From Vallicoccus soli (lineage in GTDB: Bacteria; Actinomycetota; Actinomycetes; Motilibacterales; Motilibacteraceae), in contig NZ_QZEZ01000002.1 of NCBI RefSeq assembly GCF_003594885.1, forward strand, positions 372,001-436,000: 64,000 nt of DNA, written 5' to 3'. This document shows, one piece after another, positions 49,739-59,531 of the stretch. Both the position numbers and the translations under genes were made by a program. Within the stretch, counting starts at the first letter, position 1. Each line of letters begins with the position of its first letter. The notes beneath the pieces are model-generated. The model was not told where the DNA came from and made no database searches. It saw nothing but the letters and a program-made list of their open reading frames with translations.

Positions 49739-49790
49739 TGGTCGGGCTGCGGGCCGGTTGCGGGCCGGCCGCCGGTCTGCGGCGGGGGCG

Positions 49791-50798
49791 TCAGCTGCTG
49801 GTGCTGAAGGCCGCGTCGAAGGCCGCCGACGGCGGGTCGAAGGCGAGCCGGCGCACGAACGCCAGCGCCTCGGGGGCGCCGACGAGGCGGTCCATGCCGG
49901 CGTCCTCCCACTCCACCGAGATCGGGCCGTCGTACCCGATCGTGTTGAGCATGCGGAAGCTGTCCTCCCAGGGCACGTCGCCGTGGCCGGTGGACACGAA
50001 GTCCCAGCCGCGGCGCGGGTCCGCCCAGGGCAGGTGCGAGCCCATGCGCCCGTTGCGGCCGTTGCCCACGCGGCGCTTGGCGTCCTTGCAGTCCACGTGG
50101 TAGATCCGGTCGCGGAAGTCCCACATGAACGAGACCGGGTCGAGGTCCTGCCACACGAAGTGCGACGGGTCCCAGTTGAGGCCGAACGCGGGCCGGTGCC
50201 CGATGGCCTCCATGGTGCGCACCGTCGTCCAGTAGTCGTACGCGATCTCGGACGGGTGGACCTCGTGGGCGAAGCGCACCCCCTCGTCGTCGAAGACGTC
50301 GAGGATCGGGTTCCAGCGGTCGGCGAAGTCCTGGTAGCCGGCCTCGATCATCGACTCCGGCACCGGCGGGAACATCGCGACGGTCTTCCAGATGCTCGAG
50401 CCGGTGAAGCCGACGACGACGTCCACGCCGAGCTTGCGCGCGGCGCGGGCCGTCATCTTCATCTCCTCGGCGGCCCGCTGGCGCACGCCCTCGGCGTCGC
50501 CGTCGCCCCAGATGCGCGCCGGGAGGATCTCCTGGTGCCGCTGGTCGATCGGGTCGTCGCAGACCGCCTGGCCCTTGAGGTGGTTCGAGATCGCGAAGAC
50601 CTTGAGGCCGTTCTTCTCGAGGATGTCGCGGCGGCTCTGGACGTACGCGTCGTCCTCCACCGCCCGCCACACGTCGAGGTGGTCGCCCCAGCAGGCGATC
50701 TCGAGGCCGTCGTAGCCCCACTCCCCCGCCAGGCGCGCGACCTCCTCGAAGGGCAGGTCGGCCCACTGGCCGGTGAACAGGGTGATCGGTCGTGCCAT
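49791..50798 (-). CDS. Sugar phosphate isomerase/epimerase (TIM barrel)
   Basis: 335 residues, cytoplasmic, of the AP endonuclease-2/xylose isomerase-like fold. Metal ligands appear in [62 protein letters not shown] and [10 protein letters not shown]. It is the last gene of the ebo operon, 71 bp after eboF. The same family closes the ebo cluster in Streptomyces, so it probably acts on the same cyclitol or sugar intermediate. ATG 50798 gives the usual family N-terminus. Confidence 0.88.
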   Translation of the reverse strand: MARPITLFTGQWADLPFEEVARLAGEWGYDGLEIACWGDHLDVWRAVEDDAYVQSRRDILEKNGLKVFAISNHLKGQAVCDDPIDQRHQEILPARIWGDGDAEGVRQRAAEEMKMTARAARKLGVDVVVGFTGSSIWKTVAMFPPVPESMIEAGYQDFADRWNPILDVFDDEGVRFAHEVHPSEIAYDYWTTVRTMEAIGHRPAFGLNWDPSHFVWQDLDPVSFMWDFRDRIYHVDCKDAKRRVGNGRNGRMGSHLPWADPRRGWDFVSTGHGDVPWEDSFRMLNTIGYDGPISVEWEDAGMDRLVGAPEALAFVRRLAFDPPSAAFDAAFSTSS

Positions 50799-50869
50799 GC
50801 GCGGGTGCTCCGTCTCTGTGAGGGGTCGGGACGAGAGTGGCAGTGCGGCGCGGGGCCGTCCCCGGGGGG

Positions 50870-52276
50870 TCAGCCCCCGGCGGGCGCCCCGGCGGGGACG
50901 TCGAGCCCGGCGAGGCGCAGCAGCAGGTCGCGCACCTCGGTCGCCTCGTAGCGCCCGCGCGCGGGCCCGGGGTCGCTGCAGAGCAGCACCGGCCCGTCGG
51001 CGGGGTCGTCCGGCAGGCGCCCGTGCGAGCCGCGCACCGGTGAGGGGTCGAGCGGCACGACGTTCATCGCGTAGCGCAGCCCGACCTTCTTGCGCACGAG
51101 GTTCGCCCCGGCCTTGGCCTTGACGAGCGGGTCCTTCGGGTCCATGAAGAGCTCGGCGGGGTCGTAGCCCGGCTTCTTGTGGATCTCCACCCCGCGCGCG
51201 AAGTCGGGCGCGTCGGCGTCGTCCAGCCAGTAGTAGTAGGTGAACCAGGCGTCCGGCTCGGCGACGAGGACGAGCTCGCCCGCGCGCTCGTGGTCCAGGC
51301 CGTGCGCCGCCTGCCCCTCGCGGTCGAGCACCTCCGCGACGCCGTCGAGCGGCTCGAGCAGCGCGCGCACCCGCGGCACGTCCTGCGGGTCGGCGACGTA
51401 GACGTGCGCCACCTGGTGGTCCGCCACCGCGAAGGCGCGGGAGGTCCACGGGTCGAGCAGCTCGCCGCTGGCGTTGCGGTAGACCTCGAGCAGCCCCTCG
51501 CGGCGCAGCACCCGGTTGACGTCGACGGCGCGGCGGGCGGCGGTGATGCCGTACTCGGACAGGACGACGACGGTCGCCCCCAGCCGCCTGGCGTCGGCCA
51601 GCAGCGGCGCCAGCACCGCGTCGACCTCGCGCGCCGCGGCGACGGCCTCGGGCCCGTCGGGCCCGCAGCGCTGCAGGTCGTAGTCCAGGTGGGGCACGTA
51701 GACGAGCGTGAGGTCCTGCTCGGGCATGACCTTGCGGGCGGCCTCGACGATCCAGCGCGAGGACGCGATGGACGCGGTCGGGCCCCAGTACTGGAACAGC
51801 GGGAACTCGCCCAGCTCGCGCACGAGCTCGTCGTGCAGCGCCGCCGGGCGCACGTAGCAGTCCGGCGACTTGCGCCCGTCGGCGTGGTAGACGGGGCGCG
51901 GGGTGACCGTGACGTCCGTGGTGGCGCCCATGGCGTACCACCAGCAGACGTTGGCGGCCCGGTAGCCGGGGTGGGCCCGCCGGGCGGTCTCCCAGACCTT
52001 CTCGCCCTGCACGAGGCGGTTGTGCTGGCGCCAGAGGAAGACCTCGCCGAGGTCCCGGAAGTACCAGCCGTTGCCCACGACCCCGTGCTGCGCCGGCGTG
52101 AGGCCGGTGAGGAAGGTCGACTGCACCGAGCAGGTGACGGCCGGCAGGACGGTGCCGAGCTCGGCCCGGAAACCGCTGTCCGCGACCGCACGCACCGCGG
52201 GCATGTGCTCGAGCAGGCGCGGGGTCAGCCCCACGACGTCGAGCACCAGCAGGGGGGTCGGGCGCCCCTCGGTCAT
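50870..52276 (-). CDS. eboF: EboF-type nucleotide pyrophosphatase/phosphodiesterase (alkaline phosphatase superfamily)
   Basis: 468 residues. The metal-binding nucleophile region is [20 protein letters not shown] followed by [15 protein letters not shown], with Thr as the likely nucleophile; [26 protein letters not shown] and [13 protein letters not shown] carry the remaining ligands. It hydrolyses a phosphodiester or pyrophosphate bond, perhaps releasing a nucleotide-linked or prenyl-linked intermediate. Its ATG overlaps the eboE stop by 4 bp. The symbol is inferred from gene order and family. Confidence 0.86.
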   Translation of the reverse strand: MTEGRPTPLLVLDVVGLTPRLLEHMPAVRAVADSGFRAELGTVLPAVTCSVQSTFLTGLTPAQHGVVGNGWYFRDLGEVFLWRQHNRLVQGEKVWETARRAHPGYRAANVCWWYAMGATTDVTVTPRPVYHADGRKSPDCYVRPAALHDELVRELGEFPLFQYWGPTASIASSRWIVEAARKVMPEQDLTLVYVPHLDYDLQRCGPDGPEAVAAAREVDAVLAPLLADARRLGATVVVLSEYGITAARRAVDVNRVLRREGLLEVYRNASGELLDPWTSRAFAVADHQVAHVYVADPQDVPRVRALLEPLDGVAEVLDREGQAAHGLDHERAGELVLVAEPDAWFTYYYWLDDADAPDFARGVEIHKKPGYDPAELFMDPKDPLVKAKAGANLVRKKVGLRYAMNVVPLDPSPVRGSHGRLPDDPADGPVLLCSDPGPARGRYEATEVRDLLLRLAGLDVPAGAPAGG

Positions 52277-53451
52277 GCGTCCTCCTTGTCGACACCGGCG
52301 GCGACGAGCTCGTCGCGCACCCAGGCCACCTCGGCGGCGATGCCGCGCACCACGCCGGCGTCGTCGCCCGGGTGCGCGCCCTCCGGCAGCACGCCCCAGG
52401 TGTACGTCTCGACCTCCACGTGGTCGGTGAGGGGGTCCTCGCCGGCCACGACCGCGCGCAGCGTGGCCGAGAGCTCGGGGGCCGTGGAGCGCAGCGGCCC
52501 GGCCGGCTCGGCGTGCACCGGCACGTGGAAGTGCACGCGCCAGGCCCGGTCCCCCGGCAGCGCGCCGTCCAGCGCCTCCGGAAGGTCGTCCGTGCCGGGC
52601 AGCGGCCCCGTCGCGCCGGGGCGCTCCTCGCGCACCTGGTGCACGAAGCGCTCCTCGGAGAACGCCCCCAGGGCCGCCCGCACCGTCGGGTCGGACGGGT
52701 CGTCCGCGTGCAGGGCGGCCGAGGCCTGCAGCTTGACGACGGGCACGCCGGCCGCGCGCACCTGCGCGACGACGTCGTCGGGGCGCTCGAAGCCGACCGC
52801 GAGGTGGCAGGCGTCCAGGCTCAGCCCGAGCACGTCGGGAGCCAGGTCGCGCACCAGCCGCACGCCCTGCTCGACCGTCTCCACGGTGCACCCCGGCTCG
52901 GGCTCCAGGCCGACCCGGACCTCCCGGCCCGTCGCGCGGCGCACCGCGCGCAGCCCCTCCGCCAGCTCGCGCAGGTGGGCGTCGGCGGCGCGCTGGCGCT
53001 CCGGTCCCCACCAGGCCCGCCAGCCGAAGGGCAGCGAGGAGATGCTCCCGCGGGCCGCGTCGTCCGGCAGCAGGGCCGCGAGGACGCGGGCCAGCCGCAG
53101 CGTGTGCTCCAGGCGCTCGCGCTGCGCCCAGTCCGGCCGGTAGACCTCGAGCTTGACCCGCTCGGCCTGGAAGCCCCGGTACGGGAAGCCGTTGAGCGTG
53201 ACCACCTCGAGCCCGCGCCGGCCCAGCTCCCCGCGCAGCCGGGCGACGGCCGCCGGGTCGTCGTCGAGGGCGCGCGCCACGTCGTGGGCGAGCCACAGCC
53301 CGAGCCCGAGCACGGGCGAGCCGACGTCGGCGCGCACCGGCTCGCCGAAGCGCGCGAGCTGGCCCAGCACGCCGTCGAGGTCCTCGGCCGGGTGGACGTT
53401 GGTGCAGTAGGCCAGGTGCACCGTCGCGCCGGACCGGTGGCGCAGGCGCAC
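52273..53451 (-). CDS. eboE: EboE-type TIM barrel protein
   Basis: 392 residues. The pattern of the EboE family is clear: [97 protein letters not shown] and [13 protein letters not shown]. It is related to xylose isomerase-like metal enzymes. In cyanobacteria and algae ebo genes are tied to movement of a metabolite to the periplasm; the reaction is unknown. It starts 3 bp after the eboB stop and overlaps eboF. Confidence 0.9.
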   Translation of the reverse strand: MRLRHRSGATVHLAYCTNVHPAEDLDGVLGQLARFGEPVRADVGSPVLGLGLWLAHDVARALDDDPAAVARLRGELGRRGLEVVTLNGFPYRGFQAERVKLEVYRPDWAQRERLEHTLRLARVLAALLPDDAARGSISSLPFGWRAWWGPERQRAADAHLRELAEGLRAVRRATGREVRVGLEPEPGCTVETVEQGVRLVRDLAPDVLGLSLDACHLAVGFERPDDVVAQVRAAGVPVVKLQASAALHADDPSDPTVRAALGAFSEERFVHQVREERPGATGPLPGTDDLPEALDGALPGDRAWRVHFHVPVHAEPAGPLRSTAPELSATLRAVVAGEDPLTDHVEVETYTWGVLPEGAHPGDDAGVVRGIAAEVAWVRDELVAAGVDKEDA

Positions 53452-53454
53452 GGC

Positions 53455-54318
53455 TCAGCCCTCCCTGGAGCCGCGCAGCACCGAGCTGCCGAGGAACGTC
53501 GCCGACGCGTCGGCCGGACCGGTCTCGTCGAGGACGAGGCGCCCGCTCTGGCCGTAGAACGCGACGGGGTTGCGCCACAGGACCTGGTCGACCGCGTCCT
53601 CGTCGTAGCCGGCCGCCAGCATGGCCTCGCCCGTGCGCCGGGTCTTCAGCACGTCGCTGCGGCCCCAGTCCGCCGCCGAGTTGACGAGGACCCGCTCGGT
53701 CCCGTGCTCCTGCAGGATCCGCACCATGCGGTGCTCGTCCATCTTGGTGTCGGGGTAGATCGAGAAGCCCATCCACGCCCCCGCGTCGTGCACGAGGCCG
53801 ACCGTCATCTCGTTGAGGTGGTCGACGACGACGCGCTCCGGCGCGATGCCCGACTCGCGGACGACGTCGAGGGTGCGGCGCGTGCCGGCCGCCTTGTCGC
53901 GGTGCGGGGTGTGCACCATGACCGGCAGGTCGTGCTCCAGGGCGAGCTGCAGCTGCGCCTGGAAGGCCTTCTCCTCCGCGTCGGTCATCGAGTCGTAGCC
54001 GACCTCACCGACGGCGACGACGCCGTCCTTGGCGAGGTAGCGCGGCAGGACGTCGAGCACCTCCGCGCAGCGCGGGTCGTTGGCCTCCTTGGGGTTCAGC
54101 GCGATGGTGCAGTGGTGGCGGATGCCGAACTGCGCCGCGCGGAACGGCTCCCAGCCCACGAGCGAGTCGAAGTAGTCGACGAACGACCCGACGCTGGTCC
54201 GGGGCTGGCCGAGCCAGAACGCCGGCTCCACGACCGCGCGCACGCCCGCGGCGTGCATCGCCTCGTAGTCGTCGGTCGTGCGCGACGTCATGTGGATGTG
54301 CGGGTCGAAGATGCGCAC
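53455..54318 (-). CDS. eboB: EboB, TatD-family metal-dependent hydrolase
   Basis: 287 residues. The amidohydrolase metal site is intact: FDPHIHMTSRT, VVAVGEVGYDSMTDAEEKAF, LPVMVHTPHRDK, VVVDHLNEMTVGLV and VLVNSAADWGRSDVLK (the final Asp). It resembles TatD nucleases but belongs to the branch found in ebo clusters; the substrate is unknown. It starts at GTG 54318, 1 bp after the eboA stop. Confidence 0.9.
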   Translation of the reverse strand: MRIFDPHIHMTSRTTDDYEAMHAAGVRAVVEPAFWLGQPRTSVGSFVDYFDSLVGWEPFRAAQFGIRHHCTIALNPKEANDPRCAEVLDVLPRYLAKDGVVAVGEVGYDSMTDAEEKAFQAQLQLALEHDLPVMVHTPHRDKAAGTRRTLDVVRESGIAPERVVVDHLNEMTVGLVHDAGAWMGFSIYPDTKMDEHRMVRILQEHGTERVLVNSAADWGRSDVLKTRRTGEAMLAAGYDEDAVDQVLWRNPVAFYGQSGRLVLDETGPADASATFLGSSVLRGSREG

Positions 54319-54319
54319 G

Positions 54320-55147
54320 TCAGGAGCCCCCCTGGGCCTCGTCGTCCGTGACGGTGGTGGTGGTCGGGGCAGCCGGCCGGCCCTGCAGCGCACGGCGGGC
54401 CGCCGCCGCGCGCTCGGGCACCGGCGAGGCCAGCTCGCCGTGGATCGGGGACGCGGCGAGCACGTGCGGGAAGCGGTCCACGACGTCCCACACGTCGGCC
54501 GGGACGTCGCGCCCGGCGGCCACCCGCTCGTGCGCGTAGGCCACGAGCATGGTCGCGAGCTGCTCGTCGGAGCGCTCGGCGAGGTCGTGCACCGCGGCGA
54601 GCGGCACGCCGACGAAGACGCACTTGAGCACGGCCTGGCGCCAGGCGGAGGCGTCGAGGTGGCGGGCGTACGGCCCGAGGGCGCCGGCCACGAGGCGCAC
54701 GTCGTTGGTGCGCAGGGCGTCGTGCAGCACCGGGACCAGCCGGTCCCCCACCCCGTCCACGCGGTGCGGCGCGTCGAGGTGCTGCAGGGCGCGCAGCACC
54801 CCGCGGCGCTCGGCGGCGTCGCCGTAGCGGTAGAGCGCGCCGACCTCGGTCGCGAGCGCCTCGCCGGAGAGCGGCAGGGCCACGAGCAGGACCAGGCGCG
54901 CGGCGTCGTCGACGGTGCCGTGCAGCAGCCCCTGCGGGTCGGACGGGTCGAGCGGGGCCCGCCCGCAGCGGCGCCCGACCGCGGGGAAGAGCGAGCGCAC
55001 CCGCTCGGGGTGCAGCGCCACGTCGGCGACGGCCTGGCGCAGCCAGGCGGTGGCCTCCGGACCCAGCAGGGCCCACACGTCGGCGACGGTGGCGACCGCG
55101 GGGGCTCCGGCAGCGGCGGCGGGGACGACCTCGGGCACGTCGTTCAT
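54320..55147 (-). CDS. eboA: EboA domain protein
   Basis: 275 residues, mostly helical. The family signature is EATAWLRQAVADVALHPERV, then LFPAVGRRCGRAPLDP, VALPLSGEALATEVGALYRY and a helical LKCVFVGVPLAAVHDLAERS. No catalytic residues can be named; EboA is diagnostic of the cluster but has no known activity. The ATG overlaps the eboC stop (ATGA). The C-terminal tail is Ala/Thr-rich and variable. Confidence 0.9.
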   Translation of the reverse strand: MNDVPEVVPAAAAGAPAVATVADVWALLGPEATAWLRQAVADVALHPERVRSLFPAVGRRCGRAPLDPSDPQGLLHGTVDDAARLVLLVALPLSGEALATEVGALYRYGDAAERRGVLRALQHLDAPHRVDGVGDRLVPVLHDALRTNDVRLVAGALGPYARHLDASAWRQAVLKCVFVGVPLAAVHDLAERSDEQLATMLVAYAHERVAAGRDVPADVWDVVDRFPHVLAASPIHGELASPVPERAAAARRALQGRPAAPTTTTVTDDEAQGGS

Positions 55148-56013
55148 GTCGCCGCCACCCTACGGACCAGCGCGCGGCCCACGGGCGCGGAGGCGAGCAG
55201 GGCCACCGCCGCGGCGTACCGGCCGCTACGGGCCGTGAGCGCCGCTTGCAGCGGGACGAGCGCCTGCAGTCCCGCGCCGACCGCGCGGCGGACGACGGGG
55301 CCCGTCGGCTCGCGCAGGGCGGCGCGCTGCGCGGGCAGCGCCGTCGCGGCGTAGGCCGTCGCCAGCGCCGCGGCGGCCGCCCGCGAGCGGGGGCCGCCCC
55401 GGGCGGGCCCGGCGGCCGCGGCGAGCGCGACCGCGCCCGTGGTGGCCAGCGCGGCCGCGGGCACGAGCGGGCCGGACGAGCCGTGCACCTCGTCGCGGCT
55501 GAGCACGGTCACCCCCACGGTGTGGGCGCCGACCGCCAGGGCGGCCGGCAGGGCGGCGCGGGCGCCGGCGGCGCCGGCACCGAGCAGCACGTCGAGCGTG
55601 CGCGCGGCGCCCATCGCCACCGGCCCCGCGGCGGTCGGCTTGAGCAGCAGGTCGTACGCCCACACGGTGCCGGCCAGCGGCACCGCGACGGCGAGCGCGT
55701 CGCGCCCGCCGGCCCAGGCGGCGAGCCCGAGCCCGGCGGCGGTGAGCCCGCCGGCGAGGGCGAGCGCCGTGCCGGGGGCCACCCGGCCGGAGGGCAGCGG
55801 CCGCTCGGGCCGCTCGGTGGCGTCGAGCTCGCGGTCCGCCCAGTCGTTGAGCGCCATGCCCGCCCAGTAGAGGCAGGCCGACGCCGCCGGCAGGGCGGCC
55901 GCGCGCCGCCCGCCCGCCCGGCCCGCCGCGGCCGCCCCGGCGAGCGGGTCGCCGGGGACGGTGAGCGCGGCGGGCAGGCGGACGAGCTCGACCAGGGCGC
56001 GCAGGTCGGTCAC
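55144..56013 (-). CDS. eboC: EboC, UbiA-type prenyltransferase
   Basis: 289 residues with about eight or nine membrane helices. The first aspartate-rich motif is NDWADRELDATERPERPLPS and the second is YDLLLKPTAAGPVAMGAART, followed by LDVLLG, as in the Streptomyces SCO3242-type enzymes. It would attach a prenyl chain to a small polar or aromatic acceptor in the membrane. It begins 10 bp after the Gfo/Idh gene and is followed by eboA with a 4-bp overlap. Confidence 0.88.
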   Translation of the reverse strand: MTDLRALVELVRLPAALTVPGDPLAGAAAAGRAGGRRAAALPAASACLYWAGMALNDWADRELDATERPERPLPSGRVAPGTALALAGGLTAAGLGLAAWAGGRDALAVAVPLAGTVWAYDLLLKPTAAGPVAMGAARTLDVLLGAGAAGARAALPAALAVGAHTVGVTVLSRDEVHGSSGPLVPAAALATTGAVALAAAAGPARGGPRSRAAAAALATAYAATALPAQRAALREPTGPVVRRAVGAGLQALVPLQAALTARSGRYAAAVALLASAPVGRALVRRVAAT

Positions 56014-56023
56014 GGGGAGGGGG

Positions 56024-57202
56024 TCACCCCTCCACCGGGACCCAGCCGCTGCCCCGGCCCGCGGACTCCTCGACCGCGGCCAGGACGCGCTGCACCTGCA
56101 GGCCGTCGGCGAACGACGGCGTGGGGTCCTGCCCCTCGCCGATGGCGCGGACCAGGTCCACGACCTCGTGGCTGAACGAGTGCTCGTAGCCCAGGCCGTG
56201 CCCCGCCGGCCACCACGCGCCGACGTACGGGTGCTGGGGCTCGGTGACCAGCACCCGCCGGAACCCGCCGGTGGCGGGGTCCTCGGTGCCGTCGTGGAAC
56301 TCCAGCTCGTTCATGCGCTCGAAGTCGAAGGCCAGGCTGCCGAGGCTGCCGTTGACCTCGATGCGCAGGGCGTTCTTGCGCCCGGTGGCGAAGCGGGTGG
56401 CCTCGTACGTGGCCAGCGCCCCGCCGCCGAAGCGGCCGATGAACACGGCCGCGTCGTCCACGGTGACCTCGCCGCGCTCGGCGCCGCCGCGCCCGGAGAG
56501 CCCGTGCGAGCTCTCCGGGAGCGGCCGCTCCTTGACGAAGGTCTCCATGAGCCCGGAGACGCCGGACAGCCGGTCGCCGAGGATGAACTGGGTGGCGTCG
56601 ACGATGTGCGCGCCGATGTCGCCCAGGGCCCCCGACCCCGCCTTGTCCTTCTGCAGGCGCCACGCCAGCGGCGCCTCCGGGTCGACGAGCCAGTCCTGCA
56701 GGTAGACGGCGCGCACGTGGCGCACCTCCCCCAGGCGGCCGTCGGCCACCAGCTGGCGCGCCAGCGCGACCGCCGGGACCCGGCGGTAGTTGAACGCCAC
56801 CATGCTGCGCACGCCGCGCTCGGCGGCGCGCTCCGCGGCGGCCACCATCTGCTCGGCCTCCGCCACCGTGTTGGCGAGGGGCTTCTCGCACAGGACGTGC
56901 TTGCCCGCCTCCAGCGCGGCCACGGCGATCTCGACGTGCGTGTCGCCGGGGGTGCAGATGTCGACGAGGTCGACGTCGTCGCGGTCGACGAGCGCCTTCC
57001 AGTCGGTCTCCACCGAGGCCCAGCCCATGCGCTGGGCCGCCTCGGTCGTCCGCTCGCGGCTGCGGCCCGCGAGGGCGACCATCGCCGGCTCCATCGGCAG
57101 GTCGAAGAAGCGGCCCGCCGAGCGCCACGCCTGCGAGTGCGCGGCGCCCATGAAGGCGTAGCCGACCATGCCGATGCCCAGCGTCGGCCTCGTGCTCGTC
57201 AT
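56024..57202 (-). CDS. Gfo/Idh/MocA-family oxidoreductase
   Basis: 392 residues. The Rossmann fold begins IGMVGYAFMGAAHSQAWRSA, followed by VDICTPGDTHVEIAVAALEA and the catalytic motif GKHVLCEKPLANT. The C-terminal domain has MVAFNYRRVPAVALARQLV and GALGDIGAHIVDATQFILGD. It is an NAD(P)-linked dehydrogenase of a sugar or inositol-like substrate. In Streptomyces ebo clusters an inositol-3-phosphate synthase is, from memory, found next to eboC; here this dehydrogenase takes that position. Confidence 0.9.
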   Translation of the reverse strand: MTSTRPTLGIGMVGYAFMGAAHSQAWRSAGRFFDLPMEPAMVALAGRSRERTTEAAQRMGWASVETDWKALVDRDDVDLVDICTPGDTHVEIAVAALEAGKHVLCEKPLANTVAEAEQMVAAAERAAERGVRSMVAFNYRRVPAVALARQLVADGRLGEVRHVRAVYLQDWLVDPEAPLAWRLQKDKAGSGALGDIGAHIVDATQFILGDRLSGVSGLMETFVKERPLPESSHGLSGRGGAERGEVTVDDAAVFIGRFGGGALATYEATRFATGRKNALRIEVNGSLGSLAFDFERMNELEFHDGTEDPATGGFRRVLVTEPQHPYVGAWWPAGHGLGYEHSFSHEVVDLVRAIGEGQDPTPSFADGLQVQRVLAAVEESAGRGSGWVPVEG

Positions 57203-57245
57203 GCGGTCTCCAGGGATGAGTGCTCCGTCGGACAGGACCCAGCCG

Positions 57246-58316
57246 TCAGGACCGGAAGCCGAGCGGCAGGTACTCCTCGACGTTGTCGGCCGTGACGGTG
57301 CCCGAGGCGACGACGATGGACGACGGGATGGACGGCTCGACCAGGTCGCTCATGCCGCGGCCCTGCGCGACCAGGCGGGCCAGCGAGACCGCGTCGCCCG
57401 CCATGGTCGGCGGGTAGGTGACGGTGGCCTTGAGGACGCTGTCCCCGGACTGGATGAGCTCCATGGCGTTGGCCGAGCCGGCGCCGCCGACCATGATGAA
57501 CTCGTCGCGCCCGGCGTTGTCGATGGCCGCGAGGACGCCGATGCCCTGGTCGTCGTCGTGGTTCCACAGCGCGTCGAGGCGCGGCGCGGCCTGCAGCAGG
57601 TTGGCCGTGACCGACTCGCCGGACTCCACCGTGAACTCGGCCGCCTGGCGCGGGCCGACCTGGAAGCCGAACGTCGCGAGGGCCTCGCGGAAGCCGCGGC
57701 TGCGGTCCTGGGTCAGCGGCAGCGCGTCGATGCCGGCGATCTCGCCGATGATCGGGTTGCTGACGCCGGCGTCGCGCAGCTGCTGGCCGATGAAGTTGCC
57801 GGCCGCGACGCCCATGCCGTAGTTGTCGCCGCCGATGTAGGTGCGGTAGGCCAGCGGCGTCGAGAACACGCGGTCGAGGTTGATGACCGGGATGCCCTGG
57901 TCGGTCGCGCGGCGGCCGATCTCGGTGAGGGCGTTGCCGTCGAACGGCAGGATCACGAGCGCGTCGATGCCGCCGTTGAGGAGCGTCTCGACCGCGGCGA
58001 TCTGCGCGCTGGGGTCGTTCGTGCCCTCGGTCGCCTCGAGGGTGACGTCCTCGAACTGCTCGGCGCGGCTCTCGGCGTTGTCGGTGATCGCGGCCATCCA
58101 GCCGTGGTCGGCCGCCGGCGCGGAGAAGCCGATGGTGACGGCGCGGCCGGTCTCGGCGTTGTCGCCGGCCGGGGCGGCGGCCTGGCCCTCGGAGGTGCTC
58201 TCGGGCTCGTTGCCGGTGCAGCCCGCCAGGACCGCGCCCGCGCCGATGGCGGCGCCGCCCAGCAGGAAGCGGCGGCGGCCCAGGGCGGCGAGCGCGGGCA
58301 GGTCGGTGCGTGCCAT
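57246..58316 (-). CDS. Sugar ABC transporter substrate-binding lipoprotein (CUT2)
   Basis: 356 residues. A twin-arginine-like start (GRRRFLLGGAAIGAGAVLAG) ends in the lipobox VLAGC, so it is a lipoprotein possibly exported by Tat. The mature part is a type 1 periplasmic-binding fold (VTIGFSAPAADHGWMAAITD, GIDALVILPFDGNALTEIGR, GIPVINLDRVFSTP, DALWNHDDDQGIGVLAAID), as in ribose/xylose/inositol-binding proteins. ATG 58316 has GAGGAGAACC upstream. A 132-bp spacer with a hairpin and a G-quadruplex motif precedes it. Confidence 0.93.
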   Translation of the reverse strand: MARTDLPALAALGRRRFLLGGAAIGAGAVLAGCTGNEPESTSEGQAAAPAGDNAETGRAVTIGFSAPAADHGWMAAITDNAESRAEQFEDVTLEATEGTNDPSAQIAAVETLLNGGIDALVILPFDGNALTEIGRRATDQGIPVINLDRVFSTPLAYRTYIGGDNYGMGVAAGNFIGQQLRDAGVSNPIIGEIAGIDALPLTQDRSRGFREALATFGFQVGPRQAAEFTVESGESVTANLLQAAPRLDALWNHDDDQGIGVLAAIDNAGRDEFIMVGGAGSANAMELIQSGDSVLKATVTYPPTMAGDAVSLARLVAQGRGMSDLVEPSIPSSIVVASGTVTADNVEEYLPLGFRS

Positions 58317-58356
58317 GTGGTTCTCCTCGTCGAGTCTCATGTGCTGCGGTGGTGCT

Positions 58357-58374
58357 GCCGGGCGTGCGCCCGGC
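58357..58374 (-). promoter_or_regulatory. Intercistronic hairpin upstream of the binding-protein gene
   Basis: GCCGGGCG and CGCCCGGC form a perfect 8-bp stem with a 2-nt tip, 40 bp before the binding-protein start. Such stems commonly stabilise the binding-protein part of a transporter mRNA. Confidence 0.45.
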
Positions 58375-58380
58375 GCGTGC

Positions 58381-58438
58381 GGGGTGGGGTGGTGCGGGTC
58401 GTGCCGGGGTGGAGCGGGGGTGGTGCGGGTGGAGCGGG
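58381..58438 (+). other. G-quadruplex motif on the + strand, C-rich RNA on the coding strand
   Basis: Seven runs of three or more G separated by 2-7 nt lie on the template strand between the permease and binding-protein genes. The transcript is correspondingly C-rich and G-poor with repeated CCACCCGC-like units, resembling a Rho-loading region. Confidence 0.6.
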
Positions 58439-58448
58439 TGGCGCCGCC

Positions 58449-59531
58449 CTAGGTCGCGCGGCTGCTGCGGGCCAGGCGCGCCTGGAGCAGGACCGCCACG
58501 ACGATGACCGCGCCGCGGGCGATGGCCTGCGACGAGGACGTCAGGTTGTTGATGACGAAGACGTTGGCCAGCACCGTGAAGATCAGGACGCCGAAGACGG
58601 TGCCGACGATCGTGCCGCGCCCGCCGGAGAGCAGGGTGCCGCCGATGACGACCGCCGCGATGGCGTCGAGCTCGTACAGCGTGCCGTGGGTGCTCACGCC
58701 GGTCGTCGTGCGCGCGGTGATCATCACCGCGGCGAGGCCGCAGAGCGCGCCGAGCAGGACGTACAGCCACATGGTGTGGCGCTTGACGTCGATGCCGGCG
58801 AGGCGCGCCGCCTCCGGGTTGCCGCCGACGGCGATGGTGCGCCGGCCGAAGGTCGTGCGGTTGAGCAGGAACCAGCCCGCGACGGCCACGGCGGCGAACA
58901 TGATGACGAGGACGGGCACCCCGAGCAGGTCGCCGCGGAAGACGTCGCGGAAGGACTGCACCGTGACGACCTGGCTGCGGTTGTCCGAGATGAGCTCGGC
59001 GAGGCCGCGCGCCGAGGCGAGCATCGCCAGGGTCATGATGAACGGCACGATCCCGCCGTACGCGATGAGCACGCCGTTGACGAGACCGACGCCGGCGCCG
59101 ACGAGCACGGCGCACAGCACCATGACCATGAAGCCGTAGTCCTCGGCGTACTGCTGCGTGGCCAGGGTCGTGCACCACACCGACGCCAGCGCCACGATCG
59201 CACCGACCGAGAGGTCGATGCCGCCGCCGGTGATGACGAACGTCATCCCGATGCTGATGACGCCGATGGTGGCGGCGAGCTCGAGGTTGATCCGCAGGTT
59301 GCTCGTGCTGAGGAACTGCTCGCCGCCGGTGATCGCACCGATGACGCACAGCAGCAGCAGCGCGACGACGAGGCCGACGTTGCGCCCCGCCCCGCTCGCG
59401 GCCCAGCGCGCGGCGACCGAGCCGCTCGCGACGCTGGAGCCCGCGGCGCCCGGCACGTTCTGCGGCACGGGCTGCGCCCCGGGGCTGTCGATCTGCGGCG
59501 GGGAGGCCGTCCCCCGCGTCTGCTCGCTCAT
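58449..59531 (-). CDS. Sugar ABC transporter permease (CUT2)
   Basis: 360 residues with about ten helices. Family motifs: FLSTSNLRINLELAATIGVI, MTFVITGGGIDLSVGAIVAL, GGIVPFIMTLAMLASARGLA and YELDAIAAVVIGGTLLSGGR, as in RbsC/XylH permeases. The N-terminal 45 residues are a flexible Pro/Ser/Ala tail. The ATG overlaps the ATPase stop by 4 bp. It forms the channel for the ribose/xylose/inositol-type importer. Confidence 0.93.
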   Translation of the reverse strand: MSEQTRGTASPPQIDSPGAQPVPQNVPGAAGSSVASGSVAARWAASGAGRNVGLVVALLLLCVIGAITGGEQFLSTSNLRINLELAATIGVISIGMTFVITGGGIDLSVGAIVALASVWCTTLATQQYAEDYGFMVMVLCAVLVGAGVGLVNGVLIAYGGIVPFIMTLAMLASARGLAELISDNRSQVVTVQSFRDVFRGDLLGVPVLVIMFAAVAVAGWFLLNRTTFGRRTIAVGGNPEAARLAGIDVKRHTMWLYVLLGALCGLAAVMITARTTTGVSTHGTLYELDAIAAVVIGGTLLSGGRGTIVGTVFGVLIFTVLANVFVINNLTSSSQAIARGAVIVVAVLLQARLARSSRAT

